From contig OZ038487.1 of NCBI GenBank assembly GCA_964036315.1, positions 55,489,909 to 55,553,908 of the forward strand: DNA of 64,000 bases. Direction: 5' to 3'. Below, in pieces: positions 21,803-32,713 of the stretch (positions are counted from its first letter, which is position 1; each line of letters opens with the position of its first letter). The DNA is from Acanthosepion esculentum (Eukaryota > Mollusca > Cephalopoda > Sepiida > Sepiidae). A program made the translations under genes and the position numbers. The notes below the pieces were generated by a model. The model did no database searches and had not been told where the DNA came from. It saw nothing but the letters and a program-made list of their open reading frames with translations.

Positions 21803-22352
21803 ATTTTACCTCAAGCAAGACGATAATGCCATTAAGAAGTAAGGGGTTACTAGGAATGAAAGAGAATCAGAAGACTTTAGTAAGGAGAAATGAAGTGAAA
21901 GGACAATAAAATGAACAGGGTTCATGAAGACAGAAGATGGCAATTTAAGTGCATTTAAGTGTTTGAAGATTGTAGGTGGTAGGGAAGCAAGGAATCGGAA
22001 GGGAGATCCACAGGCGAGAAAAGAAACTATTAGAATAGAACACACAGTTGCATCTAGCTAGTTTAACAGTAAAATGGTGAGACCTAGTGGCCAATCTAGT
22101 AGCAGACTTAAATTCATGCAGTTGAGGTACCAAAGAGGGAAGCTCACAAAAATAATTACCATGAAAATATTTGTAGAAAAGTCAGAAGAAAAGACACATC
22201 ACATCAACGAGAAAGAGACTGAAATCAAGATGCTGGATCAGGATCGATCACATTAAAGACTCTTCTTTGAATTTTGACAAGAATCTTGAAATATATAGCA
22301 GGAGCACCACACCTGATATGGCTGCAATATTCAATGCACAAACGATGACTGA
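21803..22352 (-). mobile_element. LINE-A 3' portion
   Basis: On the minus strand, frames give LPPTIFKHLNALKLPSSVF in 21806-22045, plus ATRLATRSHHFTVKLARCN and FYSNSFFSRLWISLPIPCF in 21945-22133. This is the C-terminus of a Jockey/CR1-like RT (LWNSLP-type motif). The upstream RT region up to the AACGATGAC end is recognisable to 22352. Two or more frameshifts. Confidence 0.7.
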
Positions 22353-22543
22353 TAACTAGTAGACACAAAAATGTAAGTTTCTTCTTCTATTATGTATGTA
22401 TTCAGTTAGTAAAAGTCCATTTGTATTACTGATATTTAGTAACAGAGGAATCCACAATAAGTCTTGCAAGATCAGAATATCTGTCAGAGCATGACATTTA
22501 TTTACATATATCATGCAGGAGTGAATAAATAAATAAACAGATG

Positions 22544-22546
<3 letters not shown>

Positions 22547-22613
<67 letters not shown>

Positions 22614-22632
22614 TGTATGTATATGTATGTAT
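22547..22632. repeat. (TA)n(GTAT)n compound microsatellite
   Basis: TA array 22547-22586 followed by GTAT tetramers. Confidence 0.9.
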
Positions 22633-22664
22633 GAAAAATTTCTCAGAGTTAACCTGTAGAAAAA

Positions 22665-22790
22665 CAATATAAAAACTGTATTATTAGCTGACACTTTTCA
22701 TCCAATGTGGACTTTTTCAATTCATTTCATTTTTGCCTTGAAGAAATCCACATTGGATGGAATGCATCGGCTAGTAACACAGTTTTCCAA
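22665..22790. repeat. Palindromic repeat family P, short form
   Basis: Arms of about 47 bp (AAAACTGTATTATTAGCTGA... and its mirror ending ACACAGTTTT) pair with roughly ten mismatches. The inner ATCCAATGTGGA/TCCACATTGGAT pair is perfect. (TA)n follows at 22803. Confidence 0.6.
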
Positions 22791-22800
22791 TTGTCTTTTA

Positions 22801-22802
<2 letters not shown>

Positions 22803-22851
<49 letters not shown>

Positions 22852-22854
22852 CAA

Positions 22855-22901
<47 letters not shown>
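22803..22901. repeat. Two adjacent (TA)n arrays
   Basis: 22803-22849 and 22857-22901, separated by CACCAACAC. Confidence 0.9.
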
Positions 22902-22903
<2 letters not shown>

Positions 22904-23073
22904 ATAAATAAATTCTTGGTGAACAGTGGCCAACCACAACTAAAAGTTTCGTGCATTTTCATACAATCATCAGGAGGTTGGCAATTGTTATTTGGGAAAA
23001 TGGGCATATTTTATACCCGTCTACACAACCAATGAAAAACTGAAATTTAATCCCGCATTATAGGCAGATAGAT

Positions 23074-23078
<5 letters not shown>
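22902..23078 (-). repeat. (TA)n-bounded repeat carrying a hammerhead
   Basis: A 177 bp complex sequence lies between a (TA)n array on the left and (CA)n(TA)n (23079-23125) on the right. The minus strand contains the hammerhead at 22930-22981. No coding frame, and no second copy in this window. Confidence 0.6.
22930..22981 (-). ncRNA. Hammerhead ribozyme, type I, near-complete
   Basis: Minus strand, in order. Stem I outer strand CCAACCTC pairs with GTGGTTGG (seven of eight pairs; one U-U). The core is CUGAUGA. Stem II pairs TGTAT with ATGCA (one G-U pair, a U/C apposition next to the core), loop GAAA. Then GAAA, with stem III A-U, C-G, U-A around loop UUU, and a GUU cleavage triplet. All conserved core positions are present. 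The short stem III is typical of minimal retroelement hammerheads. Folding was done by eye. Confidence 0.7.

Positions 23079-23125
<47 letters not shown>
23079..23125. repeat. (CA)n(TA)n microsatellite
   Basis: Borders the hammerhead repeat on one side and family P on the other. Confidence 0.9.
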
Positions 23126-23128
<3 letters not shown>

Positions 23129-23260
23129 TAAAGACAAAAGGAGAACTTATTTTAGCAGGCATGTTTCATCCTCTGATTGACTTTATCAAAGCAAATGTAA
23201 TGATTTTATTTTGTAACAAGTATTTATAGACAAGATCACAAATGTTGTTAGTTTTTCAAG
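23126..23260 (-). repeat. Palindromic repeat family P, partial
   Basis: GAATAAAGACAAAAGGAGAAC is followed by GCATGTTTCATCCTCTGATT and CAAAGCAAATGTAATGATTT, matching the reverse of 45.93-46.01 kb. Confidence 0.55.
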
Positions 23261-23699
23261 ATTATTAAATTTAAGAAATGCTTCAGTTTAACTGAAAAGT
23301 CTATGTAAAATATGGAGGTTGCTAAGTGACATAATTTAATGTCTACTAAAAGAAACTGAGTAAAAGACGTACTTAAAATTTTTATGTGAGTTAATATTTA
23401 AATTATTTTAGTTTGGGATTAGTTTATGTATTATATATTTAAATAATACAAGGTTATGAATTTAACCGTTTTCTTTGAATTTTTTAAGCATTTTTATAGT
23501 CATGTATATTAACCAGAAGTTATACATAGAAATAACTAAACCACAACTTTAATCTGAAAAATGACACATTTATTAAAAGAGCAAGAAATTTACATAAAAA
23601 TTGAAAGTGTCACTATCAAATCCTATCAAAACATAAATCCATTCCCTGGATTTTTTCAAATATTTCCATTCCTGAATGAATTACTACTTTCCCAAGCCA

Positions 23700-23706
<7 letters not shown>
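23261..23706. other. AT-rich gene-free stretch
   Basis: Nothing recognised. Confidence 0.45.
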
Positions 23707-23764
<58 letters not shown>

Positions 23765-23799
23765 GTATCTGTGTGTGTGTATGTATGTATGTATGTATG
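23707..23799. repeat. (TA)n/(TG)n/(GTAT)n microsatellite
   Basis: Compound array followed by a pyrimidine-rich patch (23920-24075). Confidence 0.9.
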
Positions 23800-24194
23800 A
23801 AAATGACTAGACAATTTCAATGTATCTATTTTGAATATGATTATTACCTTCCCCGACTTTGTTTTTTTAAATTGTCAAGTCCTGAAAAAAAAAATCTTTT
23901 CTGGGTCACCCTGTCAACTTGCTTAATTCCCTCTTTCCTTTCTTTCCCTCTCTCACATTCTTTCCCTTCACCTCCCCATGTCTATCTCTTTCCCTTCCCC
24001 CTAAAAATCCTTTTAATATTAAAACTTTCTCTTTTTTCTCTCTCTTCTTTCTTTTTTTCTTCTTTTCCTTTTCCATGTGTATGAATAAATTGAACTCCAT
24101 TTATTTATGTAAAACTGGTCTGAAGAGATGGACATTTGAGGTCCACGAAATAAATTATAACCTGACCTGATGTATTTTTAAGGATTCTGCATTC

Positions 24195-24196
<2 letters not shown>

Positions 24197-24248
<52 letters not shown>
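24197..24248. repeat. (TA)n microsatellite
   Basis: About 25 repeats. Confidence 0.9.
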
Positions 24249-24250
<2 letters not shown>

Positions 24251-24473
24251 CATCCACAGACAGACTGTTTTCGCTGTTTCACAGCTCATCAGTGTGGCTA
24301 GACGTCTGGTTGTCTCTAGCTAGGATCAAAACCTGACTGAATTGGCGTCAGTCGGAACTTCTACCACTAAGCTGTCGGTGCACGGCAGGGATGAAGGTGA
24401 ATTTTAGCGTGTTTATTTTTAGATTTAGATAAACAAACAGTGACTGACAGTGACTCAATATTGCCGAAGAGTC
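24248..24473 (-). mobile_element. tRNA-like plus hammerhead SINE-like element, copy 1
   Basis: Bounded by (TA)n on both sides. On the minus strand: a hairpin region (TGTTTATC...ATAAACACG), then a tRNA-like core with AGCTTAGTGGTAGAAG (A-box-like) and AGGTTTTGATCC (B-box-like). The hammerhead motif at 24254-24297 sits at the 3' end. The second copy at 25416-25636 is about 90% similar by eye. Confidence 0.65.
24254..24297 (-). ncRNA. Hammerhead-like motif, copy 1
   Basis: Minus strand: stem I CCACA/TGTGG, core CUGAUGA, stem II GCTGT/ACAGC with loop GAA, then GAAA plus one extra A, stem III ACA/TGT around GTC, cleavage position C. The extra A is the only visible defect. Confidence 0.6.
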
Positions 24474-24486
24474 ATATATATATATT

Positions 24487-24945
24487 AATGCTCTGCCATT
24501 CAGTATGGCATTGAACTCTTTTTCTCTGGTATTTTGTAGCATACTCCATTAAGAATTGTACACTTTATACTTTTTTTTAATTAGATGCTCTGATATCAGA
24601 GACATTGAGACGCAAACAACGCTTTCATCCACAGTAATCCAAAAAGTGACTTGACCCAAAGAGTTGTGAGTTCAATACCTAACCCCAGCAGAGAGAACAA
24701 AAATTTGGAGAGTTGAGTTACTACAGGGAATTAACTGAAATTGAGATATCGAAAAAAAGACATGTCACATGGAACTAGAACAATCTACTCCCATGGACTA
24801 AATAAAGGCTTTAGTTTAAAATTCCTGCATATTTCACTTGAAGAAGATCAGAATATACAACAGCCGAAACATTGTGAACATGGCAATAAAGATGAGGACA
24901 ACAGTTACAATACCTTATCTCAGAAATATAGACAGATAATATATA
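24487..24945 (+). repeat. Repeat family G with tRNA-like head
   Basis: GTGAGTTCAATACCTAACC at about 24667 is B-box-like. The body at 24730-24945 matches 5925-6145 and 16622-16825. It includes CTTGAAGAAGATC and GCCGAAACATTGTGAAC. Confidence 0.5.
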
Positions 24946-24950
24946 GAGGT

Positions 24951-25285
24951 GCATGGGCGAGTGGTTAGAATGTTCACTTTCCAAACTTGATTCAAATCTC
25001 ACCAAGATTGATTTGTCAAAGATGTGACTTCTTGATGCTTTAGTCTGGGGAGGTGATCCCAGCATGTGGAGCATTGAAACCAAAACCAGACTACCTGTTG
25101 ATCCGAGTGTGTGAAATTGGGTAGATGAACTGTTTGGAAGTTGTTGGTGGATATGCTAGTATAAAGTCACAAGTCATTGTGATTGAGGATTTGAACATAC
25201 TGGTGGTGGTTTTCAAACTGCTGATCGTACACTCTCTCTCAGAAAATGTAACAAAGACCTACTTGACATAGTTGCAGTATAAAAA
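24951..25285 (+). mobile_element. SINE-2 copy
   Basis: tRNA-like head with GGGCGAGTGGTTAGAATG (A box) and TGATTCAAATCTCACC (B box). The SINE-2 body follows (GGTGATCCCAGCATGTGG; AGTCACAAGTCATTGTGATT) to TGCAGTATAAAAAAACAGG. Confidence 0.7.
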
Positions 25286-25394
25286 AACAGGTGCTGGCCA
25301 AATAGAAAATAAATATACGTGTATGTGAGCAGGTGTTTGCAGCAGGGATTTGTTAACCACTCTATGTGCTTAGGAAAGAAAGTAGCTGGCCAGT

Positions 25395-25415
25395 ATATAT
25401 ATATATATATATATT
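25395..25415. repeat. (TA)n microsatellite
   Basis: Left border of the second hammerhead SINE-like copy. Confidence 0.85.
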
Positions 25416-25633
25416 TTTGTCCTCCACAGACTGTTTCGCTGTTTCACAGCTCATCAGTGTGGCTAGATGTCCGGTTGCCTCTAGCTAGGATCAAAACCTG
25501 ACCGAATTTGCGTCAGCCGGAACTTCTCCCACTAAACCGTCAGCTCACGGTCAGGGATGAAGGTGAATTTTAGCGTGTTTATTTTTAGATTTAGATAAAC
25601 ACACAGTGACTGACGGTGACTCAATTCTGCCAA

Positions 25634-25636
<3 letters not shown>
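25416..25636 (-). mobile_element. tRNA-like plus hammerhead SINE-like element, copy 2
   Basis: Same order as 24248-24473 and again bounded by (TA)n on both sides (right array 25637-25671). The two copies end at equivalent positions, so the borders are real. Confidence 0.65.
25424..25462 (-). ncRNA. Hammerhead-like motif, copy 2
   Basis: Core CUGAUGA, stem II GCTGT/ACAGC, a correct GAAA and stem I CCACA/TGTGG are intact. Four or five bases of stem III are missing relative to copy 1, so this copy should be inactive. Confidence 0.5.
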
Positions 25637-25671
<35 letters not shown>

Positions 25672-25672
<1 letters not shown>

Positions 25673-25960
25673 CATTGTAAAGCTAATTTGTCATAGTTAG
25701 CCTTAAGTTACGCATTGGACAAAATGTATTTCTTTATATTCTGTGCACATTTAATAAAAAAGAATGCATAATCCTTTCTGTATTTGCACACAAATATTTA
25801 GATTAATTAATATTTAGGGACACTTCAATTTCTTAAAGGCATTGTACATGACATTTTCATTCAGATGCCTAAATACATGAATGCAACACATATGCATGCA
25901 TTTTTAACCATTAATTTATGTACTTTTGTCTATATCTACCTATCCATTATACAAATTGTT

Positions 25961-26005
<45 letters not shown>

Positions 26006-26221
26006 TATCCAGTAGAGTGGATATTCATTTCTGCTCCGACAACTTTTATCATCAATCTGAAGCTGTGATCATAGTGTTTTCATGACCTAATTCTGGTAAC
26101 ACTCATACAGTCCTATAATATGAAGATATTAAATTATCAATTGAGAAGTGGAAAAGCTATCTTGACAAGCATAGAATATTGGTAATTATCCGGCAATTAT
26201 TGCAAAATAGTTTTAATCAGT
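25672..26221. other. AT-rich stretch with (TA)n
   Basis: (TA)n at 25964-26003; otherwise nothing recognised. Confidence 0.5.
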
Positions 26222-26530
26222 CAGTCAGTTATGTGCCATGTGTGATACATGCTTAAGCGATCATGTATCTTTCAATACATGACTGACGAAGCAGATTTTT
26301 CCTGCAGTAGGTTGCCGTTTGTTTCTGTGGTAGACCAGTTGCCATCCAAGGCTATAGAACCTGGTCTGTCCTGCTATTTACCCATAGCTTGGGGAGAAGA
26401 AGAGGATTCATACCTTTCCTAAGGGTATTAGCATGTAAGTGAATGTAATGGATTCGACTGGAATTCGAACTCAGCTCTCCGATTACTCAATCCGAGCCAC
26501 TACCCATAAACTCCATCATGCATCCTTTTT
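26222..26530 (-). mobile_element. SINE-1, near full length
   Basis: Minus strand: head with GGGTAGTGGCTCGGATTGAG and B box GAGTTCGAATTCC. The body follows (GAATCCATTACATTCACTTA; TAAATAGCAGGACAG; TTGCCATCC region) to the tail GATACATGATCGCTTAAGCA. Confidence 0.75.
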
Positions 26531-27009
26531 GTTCTATACAAAAGTAAAATAAAAGCTGATAGAAGGAAAAAGAAAATTAAACAAAAGAAAAGAGAAATAG
26601 TTATCTATTCTTTTTTTAATTTGGGCTTATGCTTGCTTTACTGGTAATTTTATATAATATTGAAAAAATTTTCTTGCCTGAATTTTTAGACAGTTTTTTT
26701 TTAATCATTGTATTCTGGTTAGTTCAGAGTAGTACCTTCATTCTATTTTATTGCAATAAAAAATTAATATTTCAATTGCCATAGTTGGCAGGCTTCCTCA
26801 GTTATCTGTAAATGGTTTGACATTCCAATATATGTCAAATACCTGAAGTAGGTGACAGTTTATAGCAAATGAAACATTCAATTTTGATTAAAAAAAAGAA
26901 AAGAAAATTAACAGTCTAAGAAAAGTCTAAACTAAACAAAATGTACAGGTTAAATAATTTTAGTTTCAACAAATTTGTTTGAAAATGAATGAGAATCGTT
27001 AAATATATC
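26531..27009. other. AT-rich gene-free stretch
   Basis: Nothing recognised. Confidence 0.45.
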
Positions 27010-27150
27010 AAAGTAATTCAATTAAAAAAAAATCAATTGATGTTTCTGATTAACCAACTCAAGAGTTTTACGTCAGTATGCTCATCAGGACATGTTCAAT
27101 AAATATCATTTTTTGATAAATCAATTAGATAAGTTAACTGAACTTTTGAA
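27010..27150 (-). repeat. Degenerate hammerhead-like repeat (family of 43.3 kb)
   Basis: Minus strand CCTGATGAGCATACTGACGT, then AAAACTCTTGAGTTGG. The core CUGAUGA is intact, but G12 is mutated (AAAA for GAAA) and stem II has a mismatch. Corresponds to one arm of the palindrome at 43255-43410. Confidence 0.45.
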
Positions 27151-27329
27151 TATTATAGCTCTACTTACTGAGCACTTTTTAGCAGAAGTTTTACTAGCCT
27201 GAATAAGACATTAAATTCTTCTAATTTTCACATAACTTTTTAGCTGTATTATGATTACTGCTACTATATTATAGATGTATGAAAAATCTAATTTTGAATG
27301 CATTTTCAATTGTTAACAAAATTAGTCAT

Positions 27330-28430
27330 TATGTTTAGAAAGGCATTGCACATAAACAAGAAAATAATGGCAGAGATTGATTAATATACAGGAACAAAAA
27401 TAATAAAACATTTGAGAAATGGTAGAGCAGATAAATAATTTGTTTGAAAAAGGAAGAATAAAAAATTGCAAACATATGAGGAGAAAAAAGAAGAAAAATA
27501 TAGATGTCTCAAATAAAAAAAGAAACATGCATGCTAATTTTTAAATAACAAAACAGAAAAAAAAGAAAATGCAAAATTATCAGAAAAAAAAGAGAAGCAA
27601 GCAAAAATTTGCAAATCGAGAGCAATTTAGAAAAGAAAATTAAACATGGAGATGTAAGGATCAAAGGCAGAATATAATGTGTGGATCAGTGACATTTCTT
27701 AGTGTAAGATACAATGATTAACAGGAAGATGAGAAACATAAAAATTTAAGATCAAGATTGAATGCATAAAAAAGGAAGTGGAAATCAAGTTAAGAAAGGA
27801 GAAATATGTGAATCAGATGCAAGGACAGGTCAAAATGTGAAAATAAAAATTAGAATCAAGCAGATGAGGAATCAGATTTGCAGATTAACAACAGAAAGAG
27901 TTTTGTGTTTGTCCAATGAACATGTTAGGATCAAATCTAATGAATAATTTTCAGAGCCGGGATAAAGAATGACAGTTTTAAGGATTAAAACAGATGAAAA
28001 TGGGAACAATGTAAAACCAGGATTAGTCTGGATCCAAAAAAGGAAAAGAGATGAAAACTGAAAAAAGAAAAGGACAACAAAAAAAACAAAAAAAACAAAC
28101 TAACAACTGTGACTGCTTGTAGTTCAAAAGATTTATGAGAAAAAAAGAATGAAGCATAACAAGAAATGGAAAGTTGTAGCAAGTAAAAATGCAGGGGAAA
28201 GATTTTAGAAGAAGATGAGTAATGCTTTTAATGAAAAGCAAAAAAATGTGAAATATAAAGAAGACTAAAGGAAATGAATGAAAATATTATGACAGATGAA
28301 AAACAGTAAAGAATAAAAGGCAATATATGTGAACTACAGGACTTATTAAACAAGGTAGTAAAGGAAAATGAGAAGAAAGGACTAACCATGAACTGTAAGA
28401 AGACAATGTATAGAGAGTAAAAGCCCAAGA
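27330..28430. repeat. Purine-rich block
   Basis: The plus strand is A/G-dominated for about 1.1 kb. Open frames on the minus strand (F/L/S-rich) are composition artefacts. Confidence 0.6.
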
Positions 28431-29015
28431 TGCAACCTATGAAATGGAGATGTCAACATCAAACAAGTACAGAAGTTTAAATATCTGGGAAGTGTTTCAA
28501 CAGAGGATGAAAAATGTTACACCAAAATCAAACGTGCATTGAATTATTAGCAAAATATGAAGAAACAGGAAAATTTTGCCAGGACCAAACTAAAGACTGT
28601 TGAATTGTCATGTAATATTTTCCTCTTGTATGGAAGTAATGGCTAGACAATCTCCTCACAAAAGAAAAGAAAACAAGAGGTAACAGAAATGTGTTTATAC
28701 AGAAGGATGCTGAGAATTCTATGGAATGATGTCAAAAGCAACAAAAAAGACTTGAAGAAAATGGCAACAAGATGGACGCTTATCATCAGAATCAGAAATA
28801 GCTGAAATTTCTTGGACAAATAATGACGAAGGAGGGCTTGGAGAATTTGACACTCAAAGGACATATCAAAGGAAAAAGGAACAGGGGGGAGTAGTGGGTA
28901 GCCTACCTGATGAACTTTGTGTAAATGGATGGCGGGACAGCAGATTGGAAGCTTGGGAAAGGAACAAATGATACTAAGGGATAAGAGGTTGTGGAGAGTC
29001 ATGATCGTCCGGAAG
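28430..29015 (+). mobile_element. LINE-C (RTE-like), longest copy
   Basis: Encodes, in broken frames, NGDVNIKQVQKFKYLGSVST then EDEKCYTKIKRALN (RT palm end), RTKLKTVELS and LLYGSN. The common 3' part with EGLENLTLKG-like sequence and LWRVMIV follows. LINE-A follows directly. Confidence 0.7.
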
Positions 29016-29278
29016 ATACACAGCTGTAAATTCTATGCTAACAGCTTCTTTTCTTACACTTCTTGCATGTGGAACCCCCTTCCAGCTCCATGCTTTCCAG
29101 CCAACTTTAATCTGCAAAAATATAAATGCAATGTCAATCACTATCTACTGTCCTCCTGTTTACTCTTTTCTCTTTGCACTCACTATTGTTTCTCTTCCTA
29201 ATTCTTCCACACCCTGTAACCCCTCGTGTTTTAGTGGCTTTACTGCCTTGCATGGAGTGATACCAATTAAAAAAAAAC
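29010..29278 (+). mobile_element. LINE-A 3' end
   Basis: Frames give SCKFYANSFFSYTSCMWNPL, PAPCFPANFNLQKYKCNVNH and a tail ending AGTGATACCAATTAAAAAAA. Confidence 0.7.
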
Positions 29279-29700
29279 TGTGAGAAAATAAGATATATAC
29301 ACTCAGGGAGATATGTCAGAAGAAAGAAAAAGTATTGAAAACATATAAAAATTCATCACCCATGCTAATCTCTTATGCATTTAAATCCTTTACACTAATT
29401 TTGTGCTTTCTATTTTTCCTCTCCTCTTTATATCATTACTTTAAAATTTCTTTTTAGAAAAAGAATCAGAAAACTACAAAAAGAAAGAGTATAGGATGCC
29501 AAAAATAAAATAAAAGGCAGCAAATGCAAGATAAACAGTTGACAAAATAAATTAAATAAAGTCAAGTAATGAAGCAGATCAGAAATTTAATAGAGACTCA
29601 CTCTTTAATGTGCAAAGTTAATTTTTTGCCTCGGACACCTTGCAAAACAAATACAAACGAAAACACAAAACTAACATTTCTGTCTTTTTTCAAGAAATGA
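29279..29700. other. AT-rich spacer
   Basis: Nothing recognised. Confidence 0.4.
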
Positions 29701-30240
29701 ATAGAGATTACATTTTTTTTTTACTTTTTAAACATTTTATTGTTCACTTGCACCCTCCACTTGTCTATTGGTGCATAACCTCTGCAAGAGTAACATTCAT
29801 TGTCTGAATTCTCTCTTGTTTAATTTTCCTATACTTTCTGTTGAGTTTAGTGATTTTTCTTGATTTCTTTCTTTTTTTTTAATTTATCATATTTATGTTG
29901 TCTTCTTCAGTTTTTCGTATAAAAGACTGGCTCTCAGCTTTTTGACATGGGATGGACCTTTGTGTGTTTGTCGTTAAATTGAATTTAAGAATTAAGCCTC
30001 ACAAAATGAAGACTGATTCAATGTCAATAGTCACTAAGTGCATGGATTTTTCTCCCTTTTTTTCTTCTTCTATTTTTCTGCTTTACATGTTTCTTTCGTT
30101 ACAATTTATTTGTCATTTTTTTTCAAATTTTCTTTTGTACATCTTCTTTACACATTGTTTCACTCCTTTATTAAGCATTTCCCATTCTTTTTTTTTTTAT
30201 TATTCTTTTCTCTTGGTTAGTATTTTTCTCTCTTTTGCTT
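29701..30240. repeat. Pyrimidine-rich block
   Basis: T/C-rich plus strand. The F/S/L-rich ORFs at 29952-30260 are artefacts. Confidence 0.6.
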
Positions 30241-30665
30241 TTCTATTTATATTCACCTAAAGGCCTCCAAAAATGGCTGTTAAGCTCAATGTCAGGTTAC
30301 TTCCTGTTTAGAGAATTTGTATTGTAATTATTTGCAGATAAATAAAGGGAATACCTCTGAATTTCTATGTAGTTTTTTCTTTTTCTTTTTTCTAACAAAC
30401 TGTTTCAAAAAAGTCTTTACTCAAAAACCATTGGCCAAAGAGAACAGGATTCATTTAAAATCTCACTTCAGATGAACTTGGTTCAATTTATAATTTTACT
30501 TTTATAATACATTGGAGCCTGGTCCTTAAGCAAATATAAATTACATTTAAAGTTAGTTTTATTTGTTTTCCTGCTAATCCCTAATCAGCAGGAATCTAGT
30601 ATTAATTATGTTTCTTTTTCACAAAATAAAGAATTATTATTTTATGCATATTACATCATATCTTG

Positions 30666-30955
30666 TAACCAATTAGGGTTGTAAGTTCTCCACATCTACT
30701 CGAGCCAAAGCAGCAGTATTGTGCCTACAGTAAGATAGCCCATTCTGATTCAAGCTGAGTTTGAATTCAGACTTTTCCTTCTCCTAGAATCGTTGCTACC
30801 TCAAGGCAAGTCAGTCAGCCCTAAGATTGAAGGAAGATAAATGGATTCATACCTTTCCAAAGGTGAAAGTAAAGTAACAAACTTCACTGGACTTTGAACA
30901 CAGCATGCCAATTTCTGTTTCTAAGTCACTATCCATTACACCACCTACACATCTA
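30666..30955 (-). mobile_element. SINE-1 copy
   Basis: Minus strand: GTGTAATGGATAGTG (A box) and a degenerate B box, then the body up to CCAGCAGCAGTATTG-like sequence. Confidence 0.6.
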
Positions 30956-31082
30956 TATGTTATTATTTTATACAGGAATTAGTGATATTTTAATTTCTTT
31001 TCCTCTTTGAATGTTGATAAGAGTTTCTTTTCAGTTTTCATGTAGTAATCTCACAAGTAAAAACCTCCAGGAGAGAAACTTT

Positions 31083-31722
31083 TTGCCCCTTCTTGGTGAC
31101 ACGTTTTCTACTCACATGAAGTGGAATGATTATATATCAATTGCTCGGTCTGCTGCTAAGATGACTGGTTCACTGTGTTATGCCAGATAATTTTTTTGTC
31201 AGAATTGATCTTGCTCATTTATAAATCCACCATTTGCCTGCATTGAATATTACTGCCATATCTGGTCTGGTGCCCCTGTTATATATCTTCTATATATCCC
31301 AAGAAAGTTTTGTAATGTTATCAGTCCTGACCTGGCATCTCAGCTTCAGTTACTTTCTTACCACCATGATGTGGCTTCCCTGTCTTTCCCATAAATATTT
31401 TCATGGCAATTGTTTTAATGAGCTTTCCTCCTTGATACTAGATTGGTAACATGGACTCAATGTTTTACTGTTGAAATTGCTAGATGCAACCACAAGTTCT
31501 CTTGTAATAGTTTCTTTTCTTGTACTTCTCACTTGTGGAACTCTCTTCTGTTTTCTTGCTTCTCTGTAACTGAAGTTCTTCAAAAATTTAAATGCCATGT
31601 CAATCGCCATCTTCCTGAACCATTTTTTTTTTGTCCTTTTCCCCTCACTAAAGTCTTCTAATTTTCTTTCCTTCTCAGTAACCTTGCAACTTAGTGGAGT
31701 GAAATGATTAAAAAAATAAAAC
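31083..31722 (+). mobile_element. LINE-A, about 640 bp with RT C-terminal region
   Basis: Broken frames give WNDYISIARSAAKMTGSLCY, then ALNITAISGLVPLLYI (shifted form of IEYYCHIWSGAP) and SPDLASQL-like sequence. Next come VEIARCNHKFSCNSFFSCTS, then HLWNSLLFSC, and the tail TGGAGTGAAATGATTAAAAA. This is one of the longest copies and shows the RT thumb and C-terminus of a Jockey/CR1-type LINE. Confidence 0.75.
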
Positions 31723-32713
31723 ATACAAAACCTGGATAATTATTATCAAAGACAGTATGAATACAGGCCCCACACTATTGAGTTGCAAACTGAATTGGAA
31801 ACTGCTCTATTTTTAGATTTATTTTAATCATATTTTCCTAACAAAACTATTTCTATCGTCTCTACTTTTGCTGTGTTATGATAACACGATGTGCGTGCAT
31901 AGTGCAACACTGAGATTGAGATCAGTGTGTCAAGTTCAAATTCCAGCTAATATCATTGCGTGAACATTTGCACAAATACCATCGGGGAAGACATGAATTC
32001 ATCTTTTCTCCATTCGGCTATCGCTTAAATACCAGAGCAGTAATATTAACAGTTTCCTTATAAGGAAACGTTTAGCATTCATTGACTAAGCAGTCAGTGT
32101 TGCTTTCAGTTGAAATTGATAAATTCTTTGTTTTAAAACAATTTTTCAGGAAAATAGGTTTCTCAAATCCAGTAGCTGTTCTTACTTGTTCTATTACTGA
32201 TCGGGCTTTCCTTCCTAGCCTTATGTTTGAGGTAGTGTAGAATGTCAGAATCTTGATTATGTCATTCTCTTTTTAAATTGTTGCTGCTTTTGAAAGTCTT
32301 CACGTGATGTGATTTCTTTTATCTGAGTTCTTTGTGATTTTGTGGTCTGCCACAAGGTTCTATGCATGGCATTCATATGAAAGTCTCAATCTGACAAAGC
32401 TATTTAAGAAGATGTCTTGAGTTTTTAGGTTATTGTTTTGGTTTCAGAACAACTGGTGGTGTTTAGGTGAAACTACCTCTAGCACAGCCTGTTCTCTGAT
32501 CAATTTCCTCATATTCTATAGTAAATCTGTTATACATCCATGTACTGATGTCTTTCAAATGTTTAGCATTTACTAATTCGAAATTTTTATTATGGATACA
32601 GTGTAGAAGCTATCATTGCTCCATTCTTGGAGAATGACTTGGAATTCAAAACTGGTTGCATGTACAGATAGCAACTCCACTCCCTAAAATACCTACTTGC
32701 CACAGAAAAAATA
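31723..32713. other. Mostly unclassified sequence with a diverged SINE-1-like piece
   Basis: 31880-32050 has GTCAAGTTCAAATTCCAGC (B box) and a SINE-1-like body with ATGAATTCATC. 32060-32700 is of normal complexity but without recognisable product. Confidence 0.35.
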
